Shown: positions 40,401-48,502 of the stretch, piece by piece
Position numbering within the stretch: the first letter of the stretch is position 1
Layout of the letters: the number at the start of each line of letters is the position of its first letter
NCBI RefSeq assembly: GCF_030733425.1
Contig: NZ_JASHIZ010000014.1
Location: 1 to 64,000, forward strand
DNA: 64,000 nt
Direction: 5' to 3'
DNA from: Roseovarius sp. MMSF_3350
GTDB lineage: Bacteria > Pseudomonadota > Alphaproteobacteria > Rhodobacterales > Rhodobacteraceae
The notes under the pieces: model-generated
What the model was told of the DNA's origin: nothing
Database searches by the model: none
What the model saw: only the letters and a program-made list of their open reading frames with translations
Translations under genes and position numbers: made by a program

Positions 40401-41183
40401 ATGAAGATCGCCAGTTTCAACATCAACGGTATCAAAGCGCGCCTGAGCGCCTTGACCGACTGGCTGGATGAGGCCCAACCCGACGTTGCGCTTTTGCAGG
40501 AAATCAAGACAGTCGACGAAGGCTTCCCGCGAGAGACGTTCGAGGAGCGCGGATATAATGTCGAAACCCATGGCCAGAAGGGTTTCAACGGCGTCGCGAT
40601 CCTGTCCAAGCTGCCGCTGGAAGACGTCACCCGGGGCTTGCCCGGCGACGACGAAGACGACCATGCGCGGTGGATCGAGGCGACGGTCGTGGGTGCGCGG
40701 TCTTCGATACGTCTGTGCGGCCTCTATCTGCCCAACGGAAACCCAGCACCGGGGCCGAAATACGATTATAAACTTGCCTGGATGAAACGCCAGAAGGCAC
40801 GCGCCGCCGAGTTGCTGGCCACCGAGGAGCCCTTCCTGATGGCAGGGGACTACAACGTGATCCCGCAGGACGAGGACGCAAAGCGCCCGGAGGCCTGGGC
40901 GAAGGATGCGTTGGCCCTGCCGCAAAGCCGGGCGGCCTTTCGCGAGTTGCTGTCCATGGGGTTTACCGAAGCGTTCCGCACGCGGGTGGCCGGGCCTGGC
41001 CATTACACTTTCTGGGACTATCAGGCGGGGGCGTGGAACCGGGATGACGGCATCCGGATAGATCACTTTCTGCTGAGCCCGCAGGCGGCGGACCACCTGG
41101 TGGACGTGGGCATCGACAAGGACATCCGTGGACGGGAAAAGCCGTCGGATCACGTTCCCGTTTGGGTCGAACTGGACCTTTAG
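40401..41183 (+). CDS. xthA: Exodeoxyribonuclease III
   Basis: A 260-residue AP endonuclease/3' exonuclease of base-excision repair. Motifs in order: SFNINGIKARL (Asn7), LLQEIKTVDEGFP (metal-binding Glu), CGLYLPNGNP, LMAGDYNVIPQDEDAK (Asp/Asn of the active site), and the C-terminal SDHVPVWVEL with the catalytic Asp-His. Length is normal. Its TAG stop overlaps the TAA of the convergent monooxygenase gene. Confidence 0.96.
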   Translation: MKIASFNINGIKARLSALTDWLDEAQPDVALLQEIKTVDEGFPRETFEERGYNVETHGQKGFNGVAILSKLPLEDVTRGLPGDDEDDHARWIEATVVGARSSIRLCGLYLPNGNPAPGPKYDYKLAWMKRQKARAAELLATEEPFLMAGDYNVIPQDEDAKRPEAWAKDALALPQSRAAFRELLSMGFTEAFRTRVAGPGHYTFWDYQAGAWNRDDGIRIDHFLLSPQAADHLVDVGIDKDIRGREKPSDHVPVWVELDL

Positions 41184-42349
41184 GCGTCCGTTGCCGTGAC
41201 GTCGTAGCCGTAAATCCAGTCGAACTGGCTCACGAGACGGCCTGGCATCAGCGCACCGCCGAGCCGCAGCGCCGTGTGCGCGGCAAAGCGAACCGGCGGG
41301 AAGGCGAGATGGTATTTCCAAGCGTTCCGGCTGGCGGTGTCGACGACCTGCCGCACGCGATCGGCTCGCATCCACTGGTAGGCCGCGAGCGCTGAGTTGA
41401 GGTCCCTTTCTTTGGCAAGGCTTCGTCCCAGGGCATAAGCATCCTCGAGCGCCATGTTGGCCCCCTGTGCCATGAACGGCAGCGTCGGATGAGCGGCGTC
41501 ACCGACCAGCACCACTCCACCCGCGTGCCATTTCGCCGCGACCGGATGCTGGAACAGGCCCCAGCGATGGACCTTTTCGACCCGGTCGATCAAACGGGTC
41601 GCATCAGGCCCGAAATCGTGGAAGATTCCGCGCAGGGTTTCGGGACGATCCTCGGCAGTCCAGCTTTCTTCGTGCCACCGGGCCCGTTCCTGCACGGCAA
41701 CGAGGTTGCGCATGCGGCCTCCGCGCAGGGGATAGGTGACCAAGTGCCGGTGGGGGCCCATGAAGACCTGCGCCTCCGGTTCGGCGCCGGTTTCGGGGAT
41801 GACGGCGCGCCAGGCCACCTGCCGGGTAAAGTAAGGGGCGGATGTACCGTTGAGCGCTTTACGAGCGACCGAGTGAAGTCCATCCGCCCCAACAAGCAAG
41901 TTGCATGTCAGCGCAGTGCCATCCCGCAGCGTCACTTCGGGAACCGATCCGGGCGTCACGGACGCGCCCTCTTGATCCAGTGATATCTCGACGCCGGCCG
42001 CGAGAGCAGCGTGCTCGAGGATGTGGATCAGGTCCGCGCGATGGACGAAGTGGTAGTCACCACAAGGCAGGCGCGCGAGATCGAGACGGACGACCTCGGC
42101 CCCCTTGTAGTCGCGCAGACGCACTGACTGGCCGCGCACCGATTTCGCCCGCAGCGCGCTGCCCAACCCCAATTTTTCCAGAACGATGAAGCCGTTGGGA
42201 CTGATCTGCAGGCCTGCCCCCACCTCGGTGATATGGGGGGCCTGTTCGAGGACGCACACGGCAGCACCCGCGCGGCGCAACATGATCGCCGTGGTCAGCC
42301 CGCCGATGCCACCGCCGAGAACGATGCAGTTGAAAGAGGCGATATCCAT
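41180..42349 (-). CDS. FAD-dependent monooxygenase (salicylate-hydroxylase type)
   Basis: A 389-residue flavoprotein of the PHBH-like group A monooxygenases. The FAD site is VLGGGIGGLTTAIMLRRAGA (GxGxxG), the DG motif is LLVGADGLHSVARKAL, and the GD motif is VVLVGDAAHPTLPFMAQGAN. It uses NAD(P)H and oxygen to hydroxylate an aromatic ring. There are no aromatic-catabolism neighbours, so the substrate is open. The ATG at 42349 with AAAGGA is preferred to 42382. Confidence 0.87.
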   Translation of the reverse strand: MDIASFNCIVLGGGIGGLTTAIMLRRAGAAVCVLEQAPHITEVGAGLQISPNGFIVLEKLGLGSALRAKSVRGQSVRLRDYKGAEVVRLDLARLPCGDYHFVHRADLIHILEHAALAAGVEISLDQEGASVTPGSVPEVTLRDGTALTCNLLVGADGLHSVARKALNGTSAPYFTRQVAWRAVIPETGAEPEAQVFMGPHRHLVTYPLRGGRMRNLVAVQERARWHEESWTAEDRPETLRGIFHDFGPDATRLIDRVEKVHRWGLFQHPVAAKWHAGGVVLVGDAAHPTLPFMAQGANMALEDAYALGRSLAKERDLNSALAAYQWMRADRVRQVVDTASRNAWKYHLAFPPVRFAAHTALRLGGALMPGRLVSQFDWIYGYDVTATDA

Positions 42350-42421
42350 GCGGGTCCTTTGAATGCGAAAACGCCGAAGCAAAAGCCCCGGCGTTCCGAT
42401 TTCGGTTTGGTTCTGCCGCGG

Positions 42422-42844
42422 TCAGTCGTCGCGGTGAACCTTCTCGCGCCGTTCGTGACGTTCCTGGGCCTCGAGGCTCATGGTCGCGATCGGGCGGGCA
42501 TCGAGGCGTTTGAGGCTGATCGGCTCGCCGGTGACCTCGCAATAGCCGTATTCGCCCTCGTCGATCCGGCGCAAGGCCGCGTCGATCTTGGCGACCAGCT
42601 TGCGCTGACGGTCCCGCGTGCGCAGTTCCAGCGCCCGGTCGGTTTCCTCGCTGGCGCGGTCGGCCACGTCGGGAATTGCACGCGTGCTGTCCTGAAGCCC
42701 CTCGATGGTGTCACGGCTGTCCTCGAGCAACTCGCTCTTCCAGGTCAGCAGCTTGCGACGAAAATACTCCACTTGCCGCTCATTCATGAACGGCTCGTCC
42801 TCTGCCGGAGTGTAATCCTCCGACAGAACCACGTCCTGTTTCAT
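42422..42844 (-). CDS. dksA: DksA-like RNA polymerase regulator, single-cysteine type
   Basis: A 140-residue transcription factor that works with ppGpp at the RNA polymerase secondary channel. The coiled-coil tip retains DRASEETDRALELRTRDRQR, corresponding to the DxxDxA tip. The globular part is YGYCEVTGEPISLKRLDARP followed by IATMSLEAQERHE. Only the first of the four zinc cysteines remains. A comparable cysteine-poor DksA works in R. sphaeroides. ATG 42844 has a strong AGGAGGG; the longer frame to 42901 is not needed. Confidence 0.92.
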   Translation of the reverse strand: MKQDVVLSEDYTPAEDEPFMNERQVEYFRRKLLTWKSELLEDSRDTIEGLQDSTRAIPDVADRASEETDRALELRTRDRQRKLVAKIDAALRRIDEGEYGYCEVTGEPISLKRLDARPIATMSLEAQERHERREKVHRDD

Positions 42845-43048
42845 TTCCACTCCCTCCTGCAGGTCTCCGTAGGTCACCCAACTTCCCCTTGAGAAATCCA
42901 CCTTGTGGCGTGCAATTACACGCGCCCCGACCGATTGTCACTACACAATTGCCCGCCATTGATGTGAATTGCCCAAGACACTAGGGTGCGGCAAAAATTC
43001 CGTGCAGCCCGACACTTGCGCGCGGCGACACCACGAAAAGGGACGCTC

Positions 43049-43888
43049 ATGAAATTCGAAGGCACCGACGCCTATATCGCCACCGACGACCTGACCGTCG
43101 CGGTGAACGCCGCCGTTACGCTGGAACGCCCCCTGCTGGTGAAGGGCGAGCCGGGGACCGGCAAGACGGAACTGGCCCGGCAGGTCGCCTACGGGCTGGG
43201 CCTGCCAATGCTGGAGTGGAACATCAAGTCCACCACCAAGGCGCAACAGGGTCTTTACGAGTACGATGCCGTTTCGCGCCTGCGCGACAGCCAGCTTGGC
43301 GAGGAACGCGTCCACGACGTGCGCAACTATATTCGCAAGGGCAAGCTGTGGCAGGCATTCGAAGCTGAAGAAAAAGTCGTGCTGCTTATTGACGAGATCG
43401 ACAAGGCCGATATCGAGTTTCCCAACGACCTGTTGCAGGAACTGGACCGGATGGAGTTTCACGTCTACGAGACCGGTGAAACCGTCCGCGCGGTTCAGCG
43501 CCCGATCGTGATCATCACCTCGAACAACGAAAAAGAGCTGCCCGACGCATTCCTGCGCCGCTGTTTCTTTCACTACATCCGATTTCCGGACCCCGAGACG
43601 ATGAAGCGGATCGTCGAAGTGCATCATCCGGGTATCAAGGAACGGCTGTTGACCGAGGCATTGACCCAGTTCTACGACATCCGCGAGCAGTCGGGACTGA
43701 AGAAGAAGCCCTCGACCTCGGAAGTGCTGGACTGGCTGAAACTGATCCTGGCAGAGGACCTGACGGCAGAGGACCTCAAGCGCGATGGCGCGGATGCGCT
43801 GCCCAAGCTGCACGGCGCGCTGTTGAAAAACGAGCAGGATGTACACCTTTTCGAGCGGCTCGCCTTCATGGCGCGCCGGCAAAGATAG
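43049..43888 (+). CDS. MoxR-family AAA+ ATPase
   Basis: A 279-residue AAA+ ATPase with Walker A VKGEPGTGKTELARQ and Walker B VVLLIDEIDKAD, sensor 1 in IVIITSNNEKELPDAFLRRC and the family helix. MoxR ATPases act with VWA-domain proteins as chaperones for metal or cofactor insertion. A VWA protein gene lies 1.9 kb downstream in the same direction. I choose ATG 43049 with AGGGA. Confidence 0.92.
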   Translation: MKFEGTDAYIATDDLTVAVNAAVTLERPLLVKGEPGTGKTELARQVAYGLGLPMLEWNIKSTTKAQQGLYEYDAVSRLRDSQLGEERVHDVRNYIRKGKLWQAFEAEEKVVLLIDEIDKADIEFPNDLLQELDRMEFHVYETGETVRAVQRPIVIITSNNEKELPDAFLRRCFFHYIRFPDPETMKRIVEVHHPGIKERLLTEALTQFYDIREQSGLKKKPSTSEVLDWLKLILAEDLTAEDLKRDGADALPKLHGALLKNEQDVHLFERLAFMARRQR

Positions 43889-44246
43889 CGACATCGCCTG
43901 AAACTTCGGCAGTAGCGTGCAAACCCGTAACATTGCGGCAACAGGCGTGCGATTAGTCGTTTGCTGGTAATTCCCGGTTAACCAGAGTTCCGACAACATT
44001 CCTCATGCGCTTCGAATCGCGATTCGGGCTGCTGGCGATTCGGCCACACTATTGTCTTTTTTGCACCTTGCCGGGGACGAAGTAAGAGGCGAAGAGGGCA
44101 CCTATCCGGTAGGGTCGAAGAGCAGCGTTTCGAATTGCGTGCACGGAAAGACGCGCAGAAAGACCGGGCGACGACTGCACCGGATGGGCAGGACGGGGTT
44201 ACGACGGACACCTGCCATATGGGACCATACAGGCATCGGGGGGCTT
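43889..44246 (+). promoter_or_regulatory. Intergenic region with CtrA-like box and three GANTC sites
   Basis: This 358-bp region carries GTAA-N7-TTAAC at 43967-43982 (one mismatch from the alphaproteobacterial CtrA consensus TTAA-N7-TTAAC). Three GANTC methylation sites follow at 44014-44018, 44021-44025 and 44037-44041, the first two as GAATC-GC-GATTC. This suggests cell-cycle control of the downstream operon. No terminator for the MoxR gene is seen. The 44052 frame upstream of the lipoprotein start has no coding character. Confidence 0.5.
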
Positions 44247-45602
44247 ATGCGCCGCGTCATTCTTCCATTGTTTTTCATGCTGGGCGCGTGCGTTCCCAGC
44301 CCGTCCAGTGAAATGCCCTCGCGCGCAGCCACGGCGACCGCCACTACGCTACCAGCCCTTAAGTCGTTCTCGGCGCCGCGTCCCGTGCCACCCTCACGGT
44401 CCAACATCGACATCGCTCAGGATTTCCTCGAGTTGTCCTTTCAACTCGAATCGGGTCGCAAATTGCAGAATTTCTCGCGCTTCGAGGGGCCTGTTTCGAT
44501 CCGAATCACCGGCAACCCTCCCTCGACGCTTATCCCGGACCTTAACCGCCTGGTGCACCGGCTGCGTACTGAAGCGATGATCGACATTGCAAGGGTCCGG
44601 TCCGACGCGGCCAATATCACGATCGAGGCCGTGCCGCGGGCCCAAATCCGCAGGCACCTGCCCAAGGCGGCCTGTTTCGTGGTGCCCAATATCAGTCGCC
44701 TGTCGGAATACCGCGCGGCGCGCAACAAGCGGCAGACAAACTGGAGCAAGCTGGTCGAACGCGAGAAGATTGCGATTTTTTTGCCCAACGATGCCTCGCC
44801 CCAGGAAGTACGCGACTGCCTGCACGAGGAAGTGGCGCAGGCGCTGGGACCGCTGAACGATCTTTACCGGCTGCCCGACAGCGTGTTCAACGATGACAAC
44901 GTGCACACGGTTCTGACAGGTTTCGACATGCTGATTCTGCGGGCCTATTACTCGCCCGAGCTGCAGTCGGGAATGACGCGGGAACAGGTGGCGGCCCGTC
45001 TGCCGTCCATCTTGTCAAGGCTCAATCCCGGTGGCGACACAATCTCGCCGCACGCCCTGTCATCGACGCCCCGCGCATGGATCAAGGCTGTGCAGACGGC
45101 GCTTGGCCCCGGAGCGGGCCACTCGCAGCGGCTAGTGGCCGCGGGCGAGGCGCTGCGTATCGCCGACGCGATGGGCTGGCACGATCATCGGCGCGCGTTC
45201 TCGCATTTCGCAATGGGGCGCCTGACCCAGGCCAGCCAGCCCGATACCGCGTTCCAGCATTTCAGCCTGGCCGAACGGTTCTACAGCCAGACGCCCGGCA
45301 CCGAATTGCATCGTGCCTACTCCGCATCGCAATTGGCCGCGTTCGCCATTGGCGAGGGCAATGGCCAGTTGGCGCTGACCATTCTGGCGCCGCATCTTGC
45401 CATCGCCGAACGTCATGAAAACGCCGCCCTTCTGTCGACACTGATGCTGCTGAGGGCCGAGGCGCTGGACTTGACGGGCCGCGTCGCCGAGGCGCAGACG
45501 GTGCGTCTGGACAGTATAGGCTGGGCGCGGTACGGGTTCGGCGCGGACTGGGCGGTGCGCGCGAAACTGCGGGAAATCTCGTCGCTCAGCCCCCTGAAGT
45601 GA
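44247..45602 (+). CDS. DUF2927 lipoprotein
   Basis: A 451-residue lipoprotein. Signal MRRVILPLFFMLGAC ends in a lipobox cysteine at about residue 15. The middle contains a DUF2927 domain with CLHEEVAQALGPLNDLYRL (about residues 190-210), whose HEE resembles a metalloprotease-like helix. The C-terminal third is helical and TPR-like (FSHFAMGRLTQASQPDTAFQ, LTILAPHLAIAERHEN). Function is unknown. It precedes a small membrane protein by 17 bp and a VWA protein, suggesting a shared envelope role. Confidence 0.82.
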   Translation: MRRVILPLFFMLGACVPSPSSEMPSRAATATATTLPALKSFSAPRPVPPSRSNIDIAQDFLELSFQLESGRKLQNFSRFEGPVSIRITGNPPSTLIPDLNRLVHRLRTEAMIDIARVRSDAANITIEAVPRAQIRRHLPKAACFVVPNISRLSEYRAARNKRQTNWSKLVEREKIAIFLPNDASPQEVRDCLHEEVAQALGPLNDLYRLPDSVFNDDNVHTVLTGFDMLILRAYYSPELQSGMTREQVAARLPSILSRLNPGGDTISPHALSSTPRAWIKAVQTALGPGAGHSQRLVAAGEALRIADAMGWHDHRRAFSHFAMGRLTQASQPDTAFQHFSLAERFYSQTPGTELHRAYSASQLAAFAIGEGNGQLALTILAPHLAIAERHENAALLSTLMLLRAEALDLTGRVAEAQTVRLDSIGWARYGFGADWAVRAKLREISSLSPLK

Positions 45603-45619
45603 CCTGACGGGAAGACACG

Positions 45620-45787
45620 ATGATCGTTCTATTCGGCGCGATCCTGGGCGCAAGCCTGGGCGCATTCACGGCGTGGCGGCGCAAGGGTCGCACCGCCGAT
45701 ATCCTTTTGTACGCGGCCGTTTACTGCCTGATCTTCACGCTGCTTGGGCTTTTTGCTACGCTGATCATCCACCGCATGTCGATCTGA
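45620..45787 (+). CDS. 55-residue membrane protein in the MoxR/VWA operon
   Basis: A 55-residue protein with two hydrophobic helices: MIVLFGAILGASLGAFTAW and LLYAAVYCLIFTLLGLFATL, joined by a basic loop (RRKGRTAD). A GGGAAG site precedes the ATG. It lies 17 bp after the lipoprotein gene and 8 bp before the VWA gene, so all three are one transcript. Positive-inside charge favours a cytoplasmic loop. It was probably missed by gene finders with length limits. Function unknown. Confidence 0.72.
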   Translation: MIVLFGAILGASLGAFTAWRRKGRTADILLYAAVYCLIFTLLGLFATLIIHRMSI

Positions 45788-45795
45788 GGTAAGCG

Positions 45796-46980
45796 ATGTT
45801 CCTGCCCTTCTTCGAGAATCTCAGGAAGGCGGGCCTGCCGGTCTCGCTGCGCGAGTACCTGACCTTTCTGGAAGCGATGGGTGCGGGCCTTGTGACCTAC
45901 GATCTCGAGGGGTTCTACTATCTTGCCCGTACGGCGATGGTGAAAGACGAGCGGATGATCGACCGCTTCGACCGCGCCTTTGCCGCCAGCTTCGAGGGGC
46001 TGGAAGCGATCAGCGCGAGTGACGTGGTCGAGGCTGTCGACATCCCGCAGGAGTGGCTGGAAAAACTGGCCGAGAAGCACCTGAGCGAGGAAGAGCGGGC
46101 CGAGATCGAGGCGCTTGGCGGGTTCGACAAGCTGATGGAGACGCTGAAGGAGCGGCTGAAGGAACAGCAGGGGCGCCACCAAGGCGGCAATAAATGGATC
46201 GGCACCGCCGGAACCTCGCCTTTTGGCGCCTATGGCTACAACCCCGAAGGTGTGCGCATCGGGCAAAAGGAGAGCCGCCACCGGCGGGCGGTCAAGGTCT
46301 GGGACAAGCGCGAGTTCCGCAATCTCGACGACACGGTCGAGTTGGGGACGCGCAACATAAAGGTGGCGCTGAAGCGGCTGCGGCGATGGGCGCGGGACGG
46401 AGCCGAGGACGAGTTGGACCTGGACGGTACGATCCGGGCCACCGCCGAGCATGGCTATCTCGACGTCAAGACCCGCCCGGAGCGACGCAACGCTGTGAAG
46501 GTTTTGCTGTTTCTGGACGTGGGCGGGTCGATGGACCCGCATATCAAGATGGTCGAGGAACTGTTTTCAGCCGCGAAAACCGAATTCAAACATCTGGAAT
46601 ATTACTATTTCCACAATTGCCTTTATGAAGGCGTCTGGCGCGACAATCGCCGCCGCTGGGACGCGCAGACGCCCACCGTCGAGGTGCTGCGCACCTACGG
46701 GCCGGACTACAAGTGCATCTTCGTCGGTGACGCCTCGATGTCGCCTTACGAAATTGCCTATCCGGGTGGCGCCAACGAGCACTGGAACGCCGAAGCGGGA
46801 CAGGTCTGGCTTCAGCGGGCAAGAGCGCAATGGCCCGAGCACCTGTGGATCAACCCGGTGCCCGAGGCCTTTTGGAGCTATACCCATTCGATCGGAATGG
46901 TGCGCGAAATATTCGAGGACCGTATGGTACCGATGACCCTTGAGGGGATCGAGCGCGGGATGAAAGAATTGGGTCGTTGA
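45796..46980 (+). CDS. VWA domain-containing protein (CoxE-like)
   Basis: A 394-residue protein. The N-terminal half is helical (LRKAGLPVSLREYLTFLEAM). The C-terminal VWA-like domain starts at KVLLFLDVGGSMDPHIKMVE, where the usual MIDAS DxSxS reads DVGGS, so one metal-coordinating serine is replaced by glycine. CoxE-like proteins help insert metal centres with a MoxR ATPase. The MoxR gene lies upstream, so they probably form a chaperone pair. Start ATG with GAGGTAAG. Confidence 0.9.
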   Translation: MFLPFFENLRKAGLPVSLREYLTFLEAMGAGLVTYDLEGFYYLARTAMVKDERMIDRFDRAFAASFEGLEAISASDVVEAVDIPQEWLEKLAEKHLSEEERAEIEALGGFDKLMETLKERLKEQQGRHQGGNKWIGTAGTSPFGAYGYNPEGVRIGQKESRHRRAVKVWDKREFRNLDDTVELGTRNIKVALKRLRRWARDGAEDELDLDGTIRATAEHGYLDVKTRPERRNAVKVLLFLDVGGSMDPHIKMVEELFSAAKTEFKHLEYYYFHNCLYEGVWRDNRRRWDAQTPTVEVLRTYGPDYKCIFVGDASMSPYEIAYPGGANEHWNAEAGQVWLQRARAQWPEHLWINPVPEAFWSYTHSIGMVREIFEDRMVPMTLEGIERGMKELGR

Positions 46981-47012
46981 TCCGATCGAAGGTCCGCGCC
47001 AGGAGATCGGTC

Positions 47013-47037
47013 CCTCCCCGGAGTATTTCTGCCAAGA
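47013..47037 (+). repeat. Rhodobacteraceae intergenic motif CCTCCCCGGAGTATTT
   Basis: The string CCTCCCCGGAGTATTT then CTGCCAAGA lies 33 bp after the VWA gene. From memory, close variants recur between genes in Rhodobacteraceae. A CCGATC/GATCGG pair precedes it. The role is unknown. Confidence 0.35.
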
Positions 47038-47086
47038 CAATCTAAGCGCAGTGGACAAGTATTGTCTGCCGTGACAGGGGATTTGC

Positions 47087-48028
47087 ATGAACGTGCGCAA
47101 GATCATCATCGACACGGATCCCGGGCAGGACGACGCCGTCGCGATCCTTTTGGCGTTCGCGAGCCCGGAGGAAATCGAGGTTCTGGGAATTACCTGTGTC
47201 GCCGGCAACGTGCCGCTGGAACTGACGGTGCGCAATGCGCGCATGGTGTGCGAATTGGCCGGGAGGCGCGACGTGAAAGTCTTTGCCGGGTGTGATCGCC
47301 CGCTGGACCGCGACCTTGTGACAGCGGAGCATGTGCACGGCAAGACCGGGCTTGATGGGCCCGACCTGCCCGAGCCGACGATGCCGTTGCAAGATATGCG
47401 CGCGGTCGAGTTCATCATCGAGACTTTGCGGAAAGAGCCCGCGAGCAGCGTCACGCTGGTGCCGATCGGGCCGCTGACAAATATCGCGACGGCGTTCCGC
47501 ATGGCGCCCGATATTGTCCCGAAGGTGCATGAGATCGTCCTGATGGGCGGCGCCTATTTCGAGGTCGGCAACATCACGCCCGCGGCCGAGTTCAACATTC
47601 ATGTCGATCCGCATGCGGCCGATCTGGTTTTCCGGGCTGGCGTGCCGATCGTCGTCATGCCGCTCGATGTGACGCACAAGGCGCTGGTGACGCGCGCGCG
47701 CAACGATGCCTTTCGTGCCATCGGCAACCGGGTCGGGACGGCGGTAGCCGAAATGACCGACTTCTTCGAACGTTACGACCGCGAGAAATACGGCTCCGAC
47801 GGGGCACCGCTGCATGATCCTTGCACAGTCGCATACCTGATCCGCCCAGAACTGTTTTCGGGTCGACACGTCAATGTCGAGATCGAAACCGGATCGGAAC
47901 TGACCATGGGAATGACCGTGGCGGACTGGTGGGGCGTGACCGATCGCGCACCCAATGCGCTGTTCATCGGGGACCTCGATGCGGACGGGTTTTTCGAACT
48001 TCTGACCGAAAGGCTGGCCCGGCTATGA
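47087..48028 (+). CDS. Nucleoside hydrolase
   Basis: A 313-residue IunH-type N-ribosylhydrolase. The calcium site is IIDTDPGQDDAVAILLAF, and the other ligand regions are LVPIGPLTNIATAF and the late DPCTVAYLIRPELF. It releases the base from ribonucleosides for salvage. The substrate range (inosine/uridine) cannot be fixed from sequence. It overlaps the following GNAT gene by four bases (ATGA). Confidence 0.92.
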   Translation: MNVRKIIIDTDPGQDDAVAILLAFASPEEIEVLGITCVAGNVPLELTVRNARMVCELAGRRDVKVFAGCDRPLDRDLVTAEHVHGKTGLDGPDLPEPTMPLQDMRAVEFIIETLRKEPASSVTLVPIGPLTNIATAFRMAPDIVPKVHEIVLMGGAYFEVGNITPAAEFNIHVDPHAADLVFRAGVPIVVMPLDVTHKALVTRARNDAFRAIGNRVGTAVAEMTDFFERYDREKYGSDGAPLHDPCTVAYLIRPELFSGRHVNVEIETGSELTMGMTVADWWGVTDRAPNALFIGDLDADGFFELLTERLARL

Positions 48029-48471
48029 CGAAATTGACGCTTGCCGCGACCGAGGACATGGAGCGTCTGTTGCCGCTGGTAGCGGCGTTCCACCACGAAG
48101 AGGGCATCGTGCAGGACGACACGACCCGCCGCGATGCCCTGGCGCCGCTGCTGGAGGGATCGCCGCACGGGTGCATCTACCTCGCGGGTCCGAGGCGGGC
48201 CCCGATCGGCTATGTCGCCGTCTCGTTCGGGTGGTCGATAGAGTTTGGCGGGCTCGACGGATTTGTCGATGAGATTTTCATCCGACCCGGCGTGCGTGGA
48301 CGCGGGATCGGCTCGGAAATCCTGCTGACCTTGCCCAAGACACTGGCAGCCGCGGGAATGAAGGCAATCCATCTGGAGGTCGGGCGCGAGAATGAAAAAG
48401 CGCGGCGCATCTACGAAAGACTGCGTTTCGAGCCGCGTGAGAATTACATCCTGATGTCACGCAAGCTCTAG
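48025..48471 (+). CDS. GNAT family N-acetyltransferase
   Basis: A 148-residue acetyltransferase. Motif A, which binds acetyl-CoA, is IFIRPGVRGRGIGSEILLTL (R/QxxGxG/A). Motif B is near LEVGRENEKARRIYERLRFE. It is translationally coupled to the nucleoside hydrolase. No substrate is evident; the pair could act on nucleoside-related metabolites, but this rests only on overlap. Confidence 0.87.
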   Translation: MTKLTLAATEDMERLLPLVAAFHHEEGIVQDDTTRRDALAPLLEGSPHGCIYLAGPRRAPIGYVAVSFGWSIEFGGLDGFVDEIFIRPGVRGRGIGSEILLTLPKTLAAAGMKAIHLEVGRENEKARRIYERLRFEPRENYILMSRKL

Positions 48472-48502
48472 CGTTTGCGGGACAGGCGACTATCTATCAG
48501 GT

